DNA of 18,899 bases from JBBRLA01 sp038231615 (GCA_038231615.1 JBBRLA010000082.1:1-18899), one strand, 5' to 3'. Positions 7,851 through 14,376 are shown, numbered from the stretch's first letter. Made by a program: numbers and translations. The notes: generated from the letters alone by a model not told the origin.

Positions 7851-8821
7851 GCGTGTCGCTCCAGGTCGCCGGTAAGGTCGTCCATGTCGAGGGCGCTGGG
7901 GGCGGTCATCTCGATCTCGATGCTGACCTCCAGGCTGCTCTCGGCGGACACGGCGGACACGGAGCCGTCGCGGCGGTCATTGTCGCGCTCGCGCTCGCGG
8001 CCGTCACCGCGGTTGCCACCCCGATCGTCATCGCGATCGTCGTCGCGCAGCAGGCGCAGGGTGGCCTCGCTCTGGATGCGCGGGGGGAGCGGATCGCCCA
8101 TGGCGACCTGGATGCCGACGTCGGCCTCGCCTTGCACCAGGGCCTCCCGGGCGGGCACGCCCCCGGCGACAATCTCGCCCTTTTGCAGCGACGCCTTGCG
8201 CCAGCCGTGGCCCATGCCGAAGGCCACCACCGTGGGGTCGTGGGTGGCAATGAGCATCGTGGTGCCGCGACCGCGGATGCCCTCCAGCAGTTCCAGAAGG
8301 TCGCGCGCCCGCAGGGGGTCCAGGTTGCCGGTGGGCTCGTCGCAGAGCAGGATCGGCGGGTCGATGCACAGGGCCCGCGCCACCGCCACCCGCTGTTGCA
8401 GGCCCCCAGGGAGGGTGCGCACCAGGCGAGCGGCATCGGCGGAAAGGCCCACCGCGTCGAGCGCGGCGCGGGCGCGGGCGGTGACCTCCTTGCGGGGCAG
8501 GCCCAGGACCTCGGCGGTAAGAGAGACGTTTTCCAGCACCGTGCGCCCGGGGAGGAGCTTGAAGTCCTGAAAAACCACGCCCAGGTTGCGCCGGACATAG
8601 GGGATGGACGAAGCGCGCAGCTTGCCCAGCACGCGGCCGGCCACGCTGATGCGCCCCTGTTCGGGCTGCTCGGCGGCATAGATCAGCCGCAGCAGAGTGG
8701 ACTTGCCGGCGCCGGAGGGCCCGGTCAAAAGGACCGCGTCGCCCTCGTCGATGTGCAGGGTGACCCCGCAAAGGGCGGTGCGGCCGTCGAAAGACTTCCA
8801 GACGTCATCCAGGCGGATCAT
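7847..8821 (-). CDS. ftsE: Cell-division ATPase FtsE with C-terminal extension
   Basis: 324 residues from the ATG at 8821, chosen because FtsE proteins begin MI.(F/L)..V.K.F as here; an in-frame TTG at 8857 would add 12 residues. ABC ATPase motifs: Walker A GPSGAGKS (34-41), Q-loop VFQDFKLLP (Gln85), signature LPGGLQQR (LSGGQQQR in most), Walker B ILLCDEPTGNLD (157-168), His194 of the H-loop. FtsE is normally near 220-230 residues. Here about 100 residues follow the ATPase core, including an Asp/Arg/Gly-rich low-complexity stretch (about 259-286) and an acidic end. The tail is probably disordered and cytoplasmic. It overlaps ftsX by GTGA. Confidence 0.93.
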   Translation of the reverse strand: MIRLDDVWKSFDGRTALCGVTLHIDEGDAVLLTGPSGAGKSTLLRLIYAAEQPEQGRISVAGRVLGKLRASSIPYVRRNLGVVFQDFKLLPGRTVLENVSLTAEVLGLPRKEVTARARAALDAVGLSADAARLVRTLPGGLQQRVAVARALCIDPPILLCDEPTGNLDPLRARDLLELLEGIRGRGTTMLIATHDPTVVAFGMGHGWRKASLQKGEIVAGGVPAREALVQGEADVGIQVAMGDPLPPRIQSEATLRLLRDDDRDDDRGGNRGDGRERERDNDRRDGSVSAVSAESSLEVSIEIEMTAPSALDMDDLTGDLERHA

Positions 8822-8878
8822 CCTATGACCGCTATCACGAGTCCGGCGATCGAGCAAAAAACTTCACCCATTGCGCGG

Positions 8879-9108
8879 CGCTCACGTGCATTGAGGGCGG
8901 TTTACGTCTCCCCCACGGATTCGCATTCGCGAATCCATGGGAGGGCCCACGCCGACTCGCGAATGCGAGTCGGCGGGGAGTGCCCCCACTCCGCCGTGCT
9001 CACGGCCAGTAGGCCGCTCCGCTCGCCGGCTCGGGGGGTACCACCCGTGGCCTCGCGAATGCGAGGACATGGGGGAGGCGCACTCGCCCTCACAAATGCA
9101 CGTGAGCG
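8879..9108. repeat. Three related hairpin units, outer two inverted
   Basis: This block fills the gap between the 9129-10184 gene and ftsE. The outer ends are inverted copies: CGCTCACGTGCATT at 8879-8892 and its complement at 9095-9108, then GAGGGCG at 8893-8899 and CGCCCTC at 9085-9091. Inside are three hairpins sharing the core TCGCGAATGCGA (first copy reversed): 8917-8936 with 8-bp arms, 8951-8974 with 10-bp arms, 9051-9066 with 6-bp arms, each with a GAAT/ATTC loop. The arm bases outside the core differ between copies but stay paired. Each core is followed by a G-run (GGGGGAG-like) and a second weak hairpin. The unit is about 65 bp. Confidence 0.75.
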
Positions 9109-9128
9109 GCGCTCTTGGTAACCAGAAT

Positions 9129-10184
9129 TTAGACAGGGGGCGGGGTCTCCGGGTAGGTGGCTACCAGGCGTTGCAGTTCCTCGCGGCGCATGGTGTAGGA
9201 GGGGGCCTCTTCGCTTAGCACGTAGCCGGGCAGCTCGTTGACCAGGTCGCGGGGGCCGCCGCCGCCGGGCAGAAGGGGAGACAGATCCAGCTCGACCAGG
9301 GAGAAGCCGCGCCGGGACAGGAGGCCGCGCAGGGACGACGAGAGGCCGGTGGGCAAAAGCAGGGTGCCGCGGACGGAAAGGGCGCTGGGGGCGAAGGCCA
9401 GGGCGTCCTCTTGGCTGATGGAGATGATCTCGATCTCGTTGGCGGCGAAGCGGGAGAATTCTTCGATGGCCTGGCTGCGAAGGCCGCCGGGGTGGACCAG
9501 GAGCACGGCGTCGCCCGCCAGGGTAGACAGGTGACCCAGGCAGCGGATGCCGTTGGGGAAGGCATCCGCCAGATGGACTTCCAGGAGGCGGGCACCGATG
9601 GGGAGCAGGGCGCGGACCTCGGCTGCGCCTGACTGTGGGGTGTCCTTGCCGATGGCGAGGAGATAGCGGTTGCGGCCGAGGGAAAAGAAGTCGCCCTGGC
9701 CGGCAAAGGGCTGCTCGGCCTGTCGGCACACGAGGCCGGCGCGGGAAAGCAGGCTGGCGATGTGGGCGGTGGGGGCGGGGTCGGCGTCCTGTGGGGCGTT
9801 TTTGCGACCCTGGAGGAAGACGGCGCCCTGGCCGGTCTGGGGCTGGGAGAAGAGGGCGCCCAGAAAGGCGGCTTCGGGGATGCCCCCAAGGGGGGCCGAG
9901 GGGCCGTGGGGAGGCCCGAGGGGAGGATCGAGGACCAGGATGTGGCCGCCTGCGCGGGTGATGTGGTCGCAGAGCATGAGCCATGCGGTCAAGGCGGCGC
10001 GGGGGCTGGTGCCCGCGGCGACGGGGCCGCTTTGCCTGGGGTAGGACATAATGTAGGTCGGCACGGAGGTGATCTTAGCACGGGGAGGGGGAGGGCCCGA
10101 AAAATCGCTGGGGGGTGGTTCAGCGACAGAAGAGGGGCTGGGGGGGAGAACAGGGAGGGTCATGGGCGGATGAAAGAGGGTCAT
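9129..10184 (-). CDS. DDAH/amidinotransferase-fold protein, catalytic Cys absent
   Basis: Up to 351 residues. From residue ~38 it follows the plan of the dimethylarginine dimethylaminohydrolase/amidinotransferase family: a YIMSYPR strand, LVLDPPLG..(I)PEAAF where enzymes have P.PD.VF.AN, FAGQGDFF (160-167) for the F.G.GD motif, GHLST (His218) for the YHLDT motif, EDALAFAPSA for the E.A..FA.NA motif, and a C-terminal LSPLLPGGGGPRDLVNEL. In active relatives the last motif is GG..KCLTL with the nucleophile Cys; here the aligned residue is Asp313 and no Cys is near. A hydrolase or transferase reaction by the usual thiol route is therefore unlikely; a binding role is inferred. The first ~35 residues are Pro/Ser-rich and encoded in or beside a minisatellite, so the start is uncertain (ATG at 10184, 10163 or 10049; none has a good Shine-Dalgarno). 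Confidence 0.65.
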   Translation of the reverse strand: MTLFHPPMTLPVLPPSPSSVAEPPPSDFSGPPPPRAKITSVPTYIMSYPRQSGPVAAGTSPRAALTAWLMLCDHITRAGGHILVLDPPLGPPHGPSAPLGGIPEAAFLGALFSQPQTGQGAVFLQGRKNAPQDADPAPTAHIASLLSRAGLVCRQAEQPFAGQGDFFSLGRNRYLLAIGKDTPQSGAAEVRALLPIGARLLEVHLADAFPNGIRCLGHLSTLAGDAVLLVHPGGLRSQAIEEFSRFAANEIEIISISQEDALAFAPSALSVRGTLLLPTGLSSSLRGLLSRRGFSLVELDLSPLLPGGGGPRDLVNELPGYVLSEEAPSYTMRREELQRLVATYPETPPPV

Positions 10185-10460
10185 TGGCGAATGTAAGGAG
10201 GGTCATTGGCGGATGAAAGAGGGTCATTGCTTGAACAGGGAGGGGTCTTTGTTCGAGGAGGGAATGCGGCTTTGAAAACGAGGACTCTCCTTGTCTGGAG
10301 AAGGAAGTTCATTGCATTTGCAAGGAGCGAAGGCGGAAAAGCAGTCGGAATCTACATTTTCGTAGACAAGCTCAGTGTAAAAGCTACAAAGTCGCCTGTG
10401 TTGGGTGGGAATTTCGTTGGGATCCGCGGGAAGTTCATTGTCCGGGGAAGGAAGCTTTTG
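10158..10460. repeat. Degenerate 21-bp minisatellite, about 14 units
   Basis: Units of 20-23 bp share TCATTG near the start and AAGGA or GAGGGA near the end. The TCATTG-like hexamer occurs at 10160, 10181, 10203, 10224, 10246, 10288, 10309, 10414 and 10435; the step from 10309 to 10435 is exactly six times 21. The first three units are nearly identical; the middle ones are diverged but keep the period. On the minus strand the units read as heptapeptides (NELPSPD, KESPRFQ, SRIPSSN). Several units carry small internal palindromes such as TTGCATTTGCAA and CTACATTTTCGTAG. Base composition is less GC-rich than the surroundings. It spans the starts of two divergent genes. Confidence 0.7.
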
Positions 10461-11516
10461 TGCCACGAACTGCGGGAAGCCTGGCCCAAGATCAAGCAAT
10501 GCCACGTCGGGATGACCCGAGCCAACCTGGCCCTGCTGAAGTCCCCCTACCCCTACACCCTGACCGGCGAGGGGCCCGAGCGCATCATGCACACCCTGGT
10601 CGCCCTGCACGGAGACGTCCCCATGGTGCTGGGACTGATGTGCGAACACCTCGTGCCCGAAGAGCAGGGGAAGTGGCTGGCGATCTTCAAGGCCAACCCG
10701 GCGCTGCGCCTGAAGATGGCGCCGTGGATCCAGCGACGGGAGGCAACGGCGGCGGCGCAGGAAGCGGCGGCGCAGGAAGCGGTGGCGGCACAGGCGGCAG
10801 CGGTACAAGCGGCGGCGGCGCAGGAAGCGGCGGCGGCGCAGGAGGCGGCAGCACGGGAGGTGGCGGCGCAGGAAGCGGCAGCACAAGCGGCGGCGGCACA
10901 AGAGTCGGCGTCGGCGCAGGAAGCGGCGGCACAGGAGTCGGCGGCGGCACAAGAAGCGGCGGCGGTCTCCGCACCGTCACCCGATCCGGAGGCATCCGTG
11001 GCGGGGACGCCCAAAAGGGTCAAGCGAGCGTCGCGGCGATGGCCCGAGGCCCTAATTGTGCTGATTGCGCTCTCTCTGTGGAGGCTCTTTGCGTCGCGAG
11101 CGCCTGCCGTTTCGATTTCGATGGTCGCCCCGATCGCCTTCCAGTTGAACGGGCAACACACGTCGCCCCGGCCGGGGCCCCGCCGGCTCGGCCGGAGCCG
11201 TCGAGAAACCGGACGTCCATTGCGGGTCCACGGCCGGGCGGGTAAAGATGAGACCCATGCGCGATCCGGCCCTCGGTCCTATTTTTTGCCGCCGCCGTGC
11301 CGTCTGGGGCCTGGGCCTCTTCGCCCTGCTGACCGGCTGCGGACCCGGCGTCGCCGCGATGGATGGCGGACTGCCCGACCTGGCATCCGCGCCGCGGGAC
11401 CTCTCCACGGTCGCGGACGCCCGCATCGACCTTGGCGGAGAAGGGGGACTTGGCTGCCCCACGGACAAGATCGCCTTCTCCCAAATACAGGGGTGCGCAA
11501 ACGACGGCAGCGTTGA
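10458..11516 (+). CDS. Membrane protein with Ala/Gln/Glu repeat linker, 3' end uncertain
   Basis: No family recognised. The frame is supported by high G/C at third positions from about 10460 to 11160. A TTG at 10458 with AAGGA five bases upstream is the proposed start; ATG at 10512 is the alternative. Residues 1-95 form a soluble domain (HELREAWPKIKQ, HTLVALHGDVPMVL). Residues ~95-170 are an AAAQE-type repeat. A short basic stretch (KRVKRASRR) is followed by one membrane helix near 198-215 (ALIVLIALSLWRLF), suggesting a cytoplasmic N-terminal domain and a small external tail. After about 11160 the frame turns Arg/Pro-rich and overlaps the next gene by 269 bp, which looks non-coding. The +2 frame of the same stretch is coding-like and stops at 11245, two bases before the next gene, so a one-base shift (real or a sequencing error) near 11160-11175 is suspected and the true end may be 11245. 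Confidence 0.5.
   Translation: MCHELREAWPKIKQCHVGMTRANLALLKSPYPYTLTGEGPERIMHTLVALHGDVPMVLGLMCEHLVPEEQGKWLAIFKANPALRLKMAPWIQRREATAAAQEAAAQEAVAAQAAAVQAAAAQEAAAAQEAAAREVAAQEAAAQAAAAQESASAQEAAAQESAAAQEAAAVSAPSPDPEASVAGTPKRVKRASRRWPEALIVLIALSLWRLFASRAPAVSISMVAPIAFQLNGQHTSPRPGPRRLGRSRRETGRPLRVHGRAGKDETHARSGPRSYFLPPPCRLGPGPLRPADRLRTRRRRDGWRTARPGIRAAGPLHGRGRPHRPWRRRGTWLPHGQDRLLPNTGVRKRRQR
10743..10970 (+). repeat. GC-rich 15-bp coding repeat
   Basis: A run of GCG-GCG-GCG-CAG-GAA-like units inside the coding region at 10458-11516. It gives Ala/Gln/Glu in the favoured frame, Gly/Ser in the next frame, and Ala/Cys, Pro-rich or Arg-rich products on the other strand; because all six frames are open here, the stretch cannot settle the frame alone. 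The flanking unique sequence decides for the Ala/Gln/Glu frame. Confidence 0.8.
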
Positions 11517-11769
11517 ATTCTGCTTGCCAGCGGGCGACCAGACGCTGCGGCAGCGGGTCCTTTTGATCGACTCGGGCATCGCATGTCAACCCGGCGGTGG
11601 ACGGGCGGCGTGCAACACAATGACCGAAGTCCTGTGCTTCTTGCCCACCACCGGGCCCGCCACCTGCGTCACCCCGCGCGGGGCGATGACCGACGCCGCC
11701 TGGCGAAAGGTCTGCCAGATCGCCGCGTTCCCCGAAGTGCGCCGCGTAGTCCCCACGATCTTCGAGTAG
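11248..11769 (+). CDS. Cysteine-rich lipoprotein, function unknown
   Basis: 173 residues. A basic region (CRRR), a hydrophobic core and the lipobox LLTGC give Cys31 as the lipidation site; an alternative Met at residue 4 would shorten only the n-region. After the lipobox comes an Asp/Leu/Ala spacer (DGGLPDLASAP, DLSTVADARIDLGG) of a kind common in myxobacterial surface lipoproteins, then a domain of ~120 residues with eight Cys, an even number that suggests disulfides outside the cytoplasm. No family recognised. G/C at third positions is high throughout, unlike the overlapping end of the upstream frame, so this is the real gene there. It is followed at once by a strong hairpin. Confidence 0.75.
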   Translation: MRPMRDPALGPIFCRRRAVWGLGLFALLTGCGPGVAAMDGGLPDLASAPRDLSTVADARIDLGGEGGLGCPTDKIAFSQIQGCANDGSVEFCLPAGDQTLRQRVLLIDSGIACQPGGGRAACNTMTEVLCFLPTTGPATCVTPRGAMTDAAWRKVCQIAAFPEVRRVVPTIFE

Positions 11770-11794
11770 GCCCGTCCAAGTCCCCGACGGGCCT
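11768..11794 (+). terminator. Hairpin at the lipoprotein stop
   Basis: AGGCCCGTC (11768-11776) pairs perfectly with GACGGGCCT (11786-11794) over a 9-base loop. It begins at the stop codon of the lipoprotein gene. There is no T-run after it, so it may act as a U-less terminator or 3' stabiliser rather than a classic intrinsic terminator. Confidence 0.45.
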
Positions 11795-11895
11795 GCGGGG
11801 GCATACACGGGCAGCCGAAACTTCCGGGGAGCTGTACTGAGCCACTGCGAAAGACGCGGGTTGGCGCAACCCAGGTCGCGGTGTAGGCTGACGTT

Positions 11896-12549
11896 ATGGA
11901 AGCCATCGAGACCCAGGTCTGGCCACAGAAAGAGCCCAAGGAGGGGATAAAGCGCCTTGTGTCATGGTTGTCCTTGCCACAGAGCGACCGGGCGGAGCTT
12001 CTGCGGGGGCGGATCGTCTACCAGGCCATGGCCAGCCTTGAACAGGGTGACGCCGCCGGTGGCATCTGTGGCCAGCTCGACAAGTTTCGCGGGCCGCCTG
12101 GCGGGGGCATGGGAGGGTGGTGGCTGAGCCAGAATGTGGACCTGTTCCTGGCCGGGCAAGGGCTGCGGCCAGATCTGGTGGGCTGGCGCGTGGATCGACA
12201 TCCGCGTCCGCCGCAGAAAGTGAATGTCGGCGACAAGCACTTGGGCGTGTACGTGACGCCGCCGGATTGGGTGTGCGAGGTGCTCTCCTCGTCCACCCGA
12301 TCCCGCGATGAAGAGGATGGGGTGAAGTGGCAGGCCTATCACGAGGCCGGGGTCGGACATTACTGGCTGGTCGACCTGAGCAAGGAGCAGATCCTGGTCT
12401 ACCGGCGCGCAGACCGCGCCTATGAGCCGATAGAAGTGGCGGGTCGCGCGGCAGAAAAGCCCCTGCCTCCCTTTGATTCGGCGGTGTTTCTGGCCCGCCG
12501 GGTGTTCCTGATGACGGGGTTGATGTCGTCGAAGCCATCGGACTTGTAA
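11896..12549 (+). CDS. Uma2-family PD-(D/E)XK nuclease-fold protein
   Basis: 217 residues of the Uma2 (DUF820) family, a restriction-endonuclease fold. Visible motifs in order: RGRIVYQAMAS for the early substrate-facing strand (family: E...G..Y), RPDLVGWR with Asp93, PPDWVCEVLSSSTRSRDEEDGVKWQAYHEAGVGHYWLVD with Glu128 and Lys144, the likely metal-binding core, and the family ending GV..YWLVD. Length matches the family (about 180-220). The catalytic set appears complete. Family members are abundant as solitary genes and their physiological target is not settled; defence or mobile-element roles have been suggested. There is no partner gene or toxin-antitoxin arrangement here: it stands alone between a hairpin and the Lrp promoter. 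Start has no strong Shine-Dalgarno. Confidence 0.85.
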   Translation: MEAIETQVWPQKEPKEGIKRLVSWLSLPQSDRAELLRGRIVYQAMASLEQGDAAGGICGQLDKFRGPPGGGMGGWWLSQNVDLFLAGQGLRPDLVGWRVDRHPRPPQKVNVGDKHLGVYVTPPDWVCEVLSSSTRSRDEEDGVKWQAYHEAGVGHYWLVDLSKEQILVYRRADRAYEPIEVAGRAAEKPLPPFDSAVFLARRVFLMTGLMSSKPSDL

Positions 12550-12640
12550 GCCTGGTTGCCCTGGGGGGTGTGGATCTTCGTGTTCGGGGTGCCCGGGCTT
12601 GCTTTTCTCTTGCATGCGCCCGCCTGTCGTTTTAGTTTTA

Positions 12641-12668
12641 TTGGACTGAGTCTGTTTTCACCTATAAA
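12641..12668 (+). promoter_or_regulatory. Sigma-70-type promoter for the Lrp unit
   Basis: TTGGAC (12641-12646) and TATAAA (12663-12668) are 16 bases apart in an AT-rich island within otherwise very GC-rich DNA. The -10 box ends 11 bases before the ATG at 12680, so the transcript would be nearly leaderless. Confidence 0.6.
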
Positions 12669-12674
12669 AAACAG
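12652..12674 (+). promoter_or_regulatory. Candidate operator palindrome over the -10 box
   Basis: CTGTTTT (12652-12658) and AAAACAG (12668-12674) form a perfect 7-bp inverted repeat around nine bases that hold most of the -10 box. Its place fits repression by a dimeric regulator; the Lrp/AsnC protein encoded directly downstream is the obvious candidate (autoregulation inferred). Confidence 0.5.
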
Positions 12675-12679
12675 GAAAT

Positions 12680-13156
12680 ATGGACACCATCGACCGTCGG
12701 CTCCTCGACCTGCTCCAGCGCAACGCGCGGGCTACGCAGCTTGACCTGGCCCGGGCGGTCGGGCTCTCGCAGCCATCGGTGGCCGAGCGCATCAAGAAGC
12801 TGGAAGAGCACGGCGTCATCACCGGCTACACGGCCCGGGTGGATGCCGCGCACCTGGGCATCGACATCACCGCCTTCATCGGCGTCGGCATCGAGCACCC
12901 CCGGTTCTTCGACGGATTCACCCACAAGGTGCACAGCCTGGACGAGGTGCTGGAATGCCACCGCGTGGCCGGGGAGGACTCATACCTGCTGAAGGTGAAG
13001 ACGCGCAACACGCGCACCCTGGATCGCCTGCTGTGCCAGGTGCTGCGGACCATCCCCGGCGTTACTCGGACCTGCACCACCATCGTGCTCGCTCCCATCA
13101 AGGAGGAGACGCACGTTCACGCCGCCGGCGTGGCGGATGATGAGGAGGCAACATGA
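12680..13156 (+). CDS. Lrp/AsnC family transcriptional regulator
   Basis: 158 residues. It starts with the family hallmark (MDTIDRRLLDLLQRNAR) and an N-terminal winged helix-turn-helix, with the recognition helix around LSQPSVAERIKKLEEHGVI (29-47). The RAM/AsnC effector and oligomer domain follows at about 65-145 (FIGVGIEH, VLECHRVAGEDSYLLKV, IPGVTRTCTTIVL). Family members bind amino acids and often control adjacent amino-acid metabolism genes. The start has AGGA three bases upstream and lies just below a good promoter. It overlaps the aminotransferase gene by ATGA, so both are made from one message; the regulator probably senses a substrate or product of that enzyme. The C-terminal ~15 residues past the RAM domain are acidic and variable. 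Confidence 0.93.
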   Translation: MDTIDRRLLDLLQRNARATQLDLARAVGLSQPSVAERIKKLEEHGVITGYTARVDAAHLGIDITAFIGVGIEHPRFFDGFTHKVHSLDEVLECHRVAGEDSYLLKVKTRNTRTLDRLLCQVLRTIPGVTRTCTTIVLAPIKEETHVHAAGVADDEEAT

Positions 13157-14376
13157 ACCTGCCCGAAAGCGAACCCACGGCGCGACCCGAGGGGCTGCGC
13201 CTGGCGCGGCGGATGTCGCGCATGCCGCCCTCGGCGATTCGCGAGATCCTCAAGGTCGCCGAACGCCCCGACGTGCTGTCCTTCGCCGGAGGGCTGCCGG
13301 CGCCGGAACTGTTCCCGGTGGCGGCCATCGCCGCGGCCCACGCCGAGGTGCTGGCCAAGGACGGCGCCGCCGCCCTCCAGTACAGCACCACTGAGGGGTT
13401 TGGCCCGCTGCGAGAATGGGTCGTAGCCCGCCTTTCCCGCCGGGGCATCCGCATCACGACCGATCAGGTACTGATCACCAACGGTTCGCAGCAGGGCATC
13501 GACCTGATGGCCCGGGTGCTGCTGGATCCCGGCGACACGGTGGCCGTGGAGAACCCGAGCTACCTGGCCGCGTTGCAGACGTTCGCCGGCTGCGAGGCCC
13601 GCTTCTTGCCCGTGGCCAGCGACGACGATGGCATGGACGTCGAGGCGCTCGCGCACGCTCTTTCCGCTGGCCTGCCCAAGCTGGTCTACCTGGTGCCCGA
13701 GTTCCACAACCCCAAGGGGACCACCCTGTCCAAAGAGCGCCGCCTGGCCCTCATGCGTCTTTTGCACACCCACCGCATCCCGGTGATCGAGGATGATCCC
13801 TACGGCGAGCTGCGCTTCCGCGGGGAGTCGCCGCCGCCGCTTTTCGCTCTGGCCGACCCCGACGCCGGCCTGGTGGTGCATTTGGGGACTTTCTCCAAGA
13901 CGCTGGCCCCCGGCATGCGCCTGGGCTGGCTGGTCGGCCCGCCCAAGCTGGTGCGCGCCGCTGCCATCGTCAAGCAGGCCACGGACCTGCACACCGCCAC
14001 CCTTTCGCAGCGGGCGGTGGCGGCGCTGCTTTCGCGCTTCGACTACGACGGGCATCTGGCCAAGCTGCGCACGGTCTACGGGCAGCGCTGCCTGGCAATG
14101 CTCGGCGCGCTAGAGCGGCACATGCCGGCGGGGACGCGCTTCACCCGGCCCGACGGCGGGCTCTTCGTGTGGGTGCAGCTCCCCGAGGGTTTGGACGCGG
14201 ACGCGATCTTCGCCGACGCCATCGCCGAGAAGGTGGCCTTCGTCCCGGGCAGCGCCTTCTACGCGGTCTCGCCGCGCCGTGAAATGATGCGCCTGAACTA
14301 TTCCAACCGGCCTCCGGTGCAGATAGAAGAGGGCATGGCCCGACTGGGCGGCATTGTCCGGCGACACCTGGGGTAA
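13153..14376 (+). CDS. PLP-dependent aminotransferase, LysN-like (class I/II)
   Basis: 407 residues, fold-type I aminotransferase. Its sequence follows Thermus LysN (2-aminoadipate aminotransferase) closely: MPPSAIREILKVAERPDVLSFAGGLPAPELFP (24-55), LQYSTTEGFGPLR, LITNGSQQGIDL, FHNPKG (Asn186), IEDDPYGEL (Asp and Tyr217), GTFSKTLAPGMRLGW with the Schiff-base Lys249 and Arg256, TRPDGGLFVW, and MMRLNYS near the end with the carboxylate-binding Arg. LysN-type enzymes accept aminoadipate, branched-chain and aromatic amino acids, so the substrate cannot be fixed from sequence; no other lysine-pathway gene is in the window. The ATGA overlap with the Lrp-type regulator supports coupled expression and local control. 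Confidence 0.92.
   Translation: MNLPESEPTARPEGLRLARRMSRMPPSAIREILKVAERPDVLSFAGGLPAPELFPVAAIAAAHAEVLAKDGAAALQYSTTEGFGPLREWVVARLSRRGIRITTDQVLITNGSQQGIDLMARVLLDPGDTVAVENPSYLAALQTFAGCEARFLPVASDDDGMDVEALAHALSAGLPKLVYLVPEFHNPKGTTLSKERRLALMRLLHTHRIPVIEDDPYGELRFRGESPPPLFALADPDAGLVVHLGTFSKTLAPGMRLGWLVGPPKLVRAAAIVKQATDLHTATLSQRAVAALLSRFDYDGHLAKLRTVYGQRCLAMLGALERHMPAGTRFTRPDGGLFVWVQLPEGLDADAIFADAIAEKVAFVPGSAFYAVSPRREMMRLNYSNRPPVQIEEGMARLGGIVRRHLG

Noticed and set aside
8902..9984. 360-codon minus-strand frame with repeated RIRES/RIREC peptides
   Set aside because: The peptide repeats are just the hairpin cores read in one frame, and the rest is the amidinotransferase-like gene in a wrong frame.
10158..10460. 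CRISPR array
   Set aside because: Units are contiguous, about 21 bp and degenerate throughout; there is no constant repeat alternating with unique spacers and no cas gene nearby.
10460..11245. Gly-rich +2 frame as the real gene
   Set aside because: Outside the repeat its third-position G/C is low until about 11160, whereas the Ala/Gln/Glu frame is coding-like and holds a membrane helix; only its last ~85 bp look coding.
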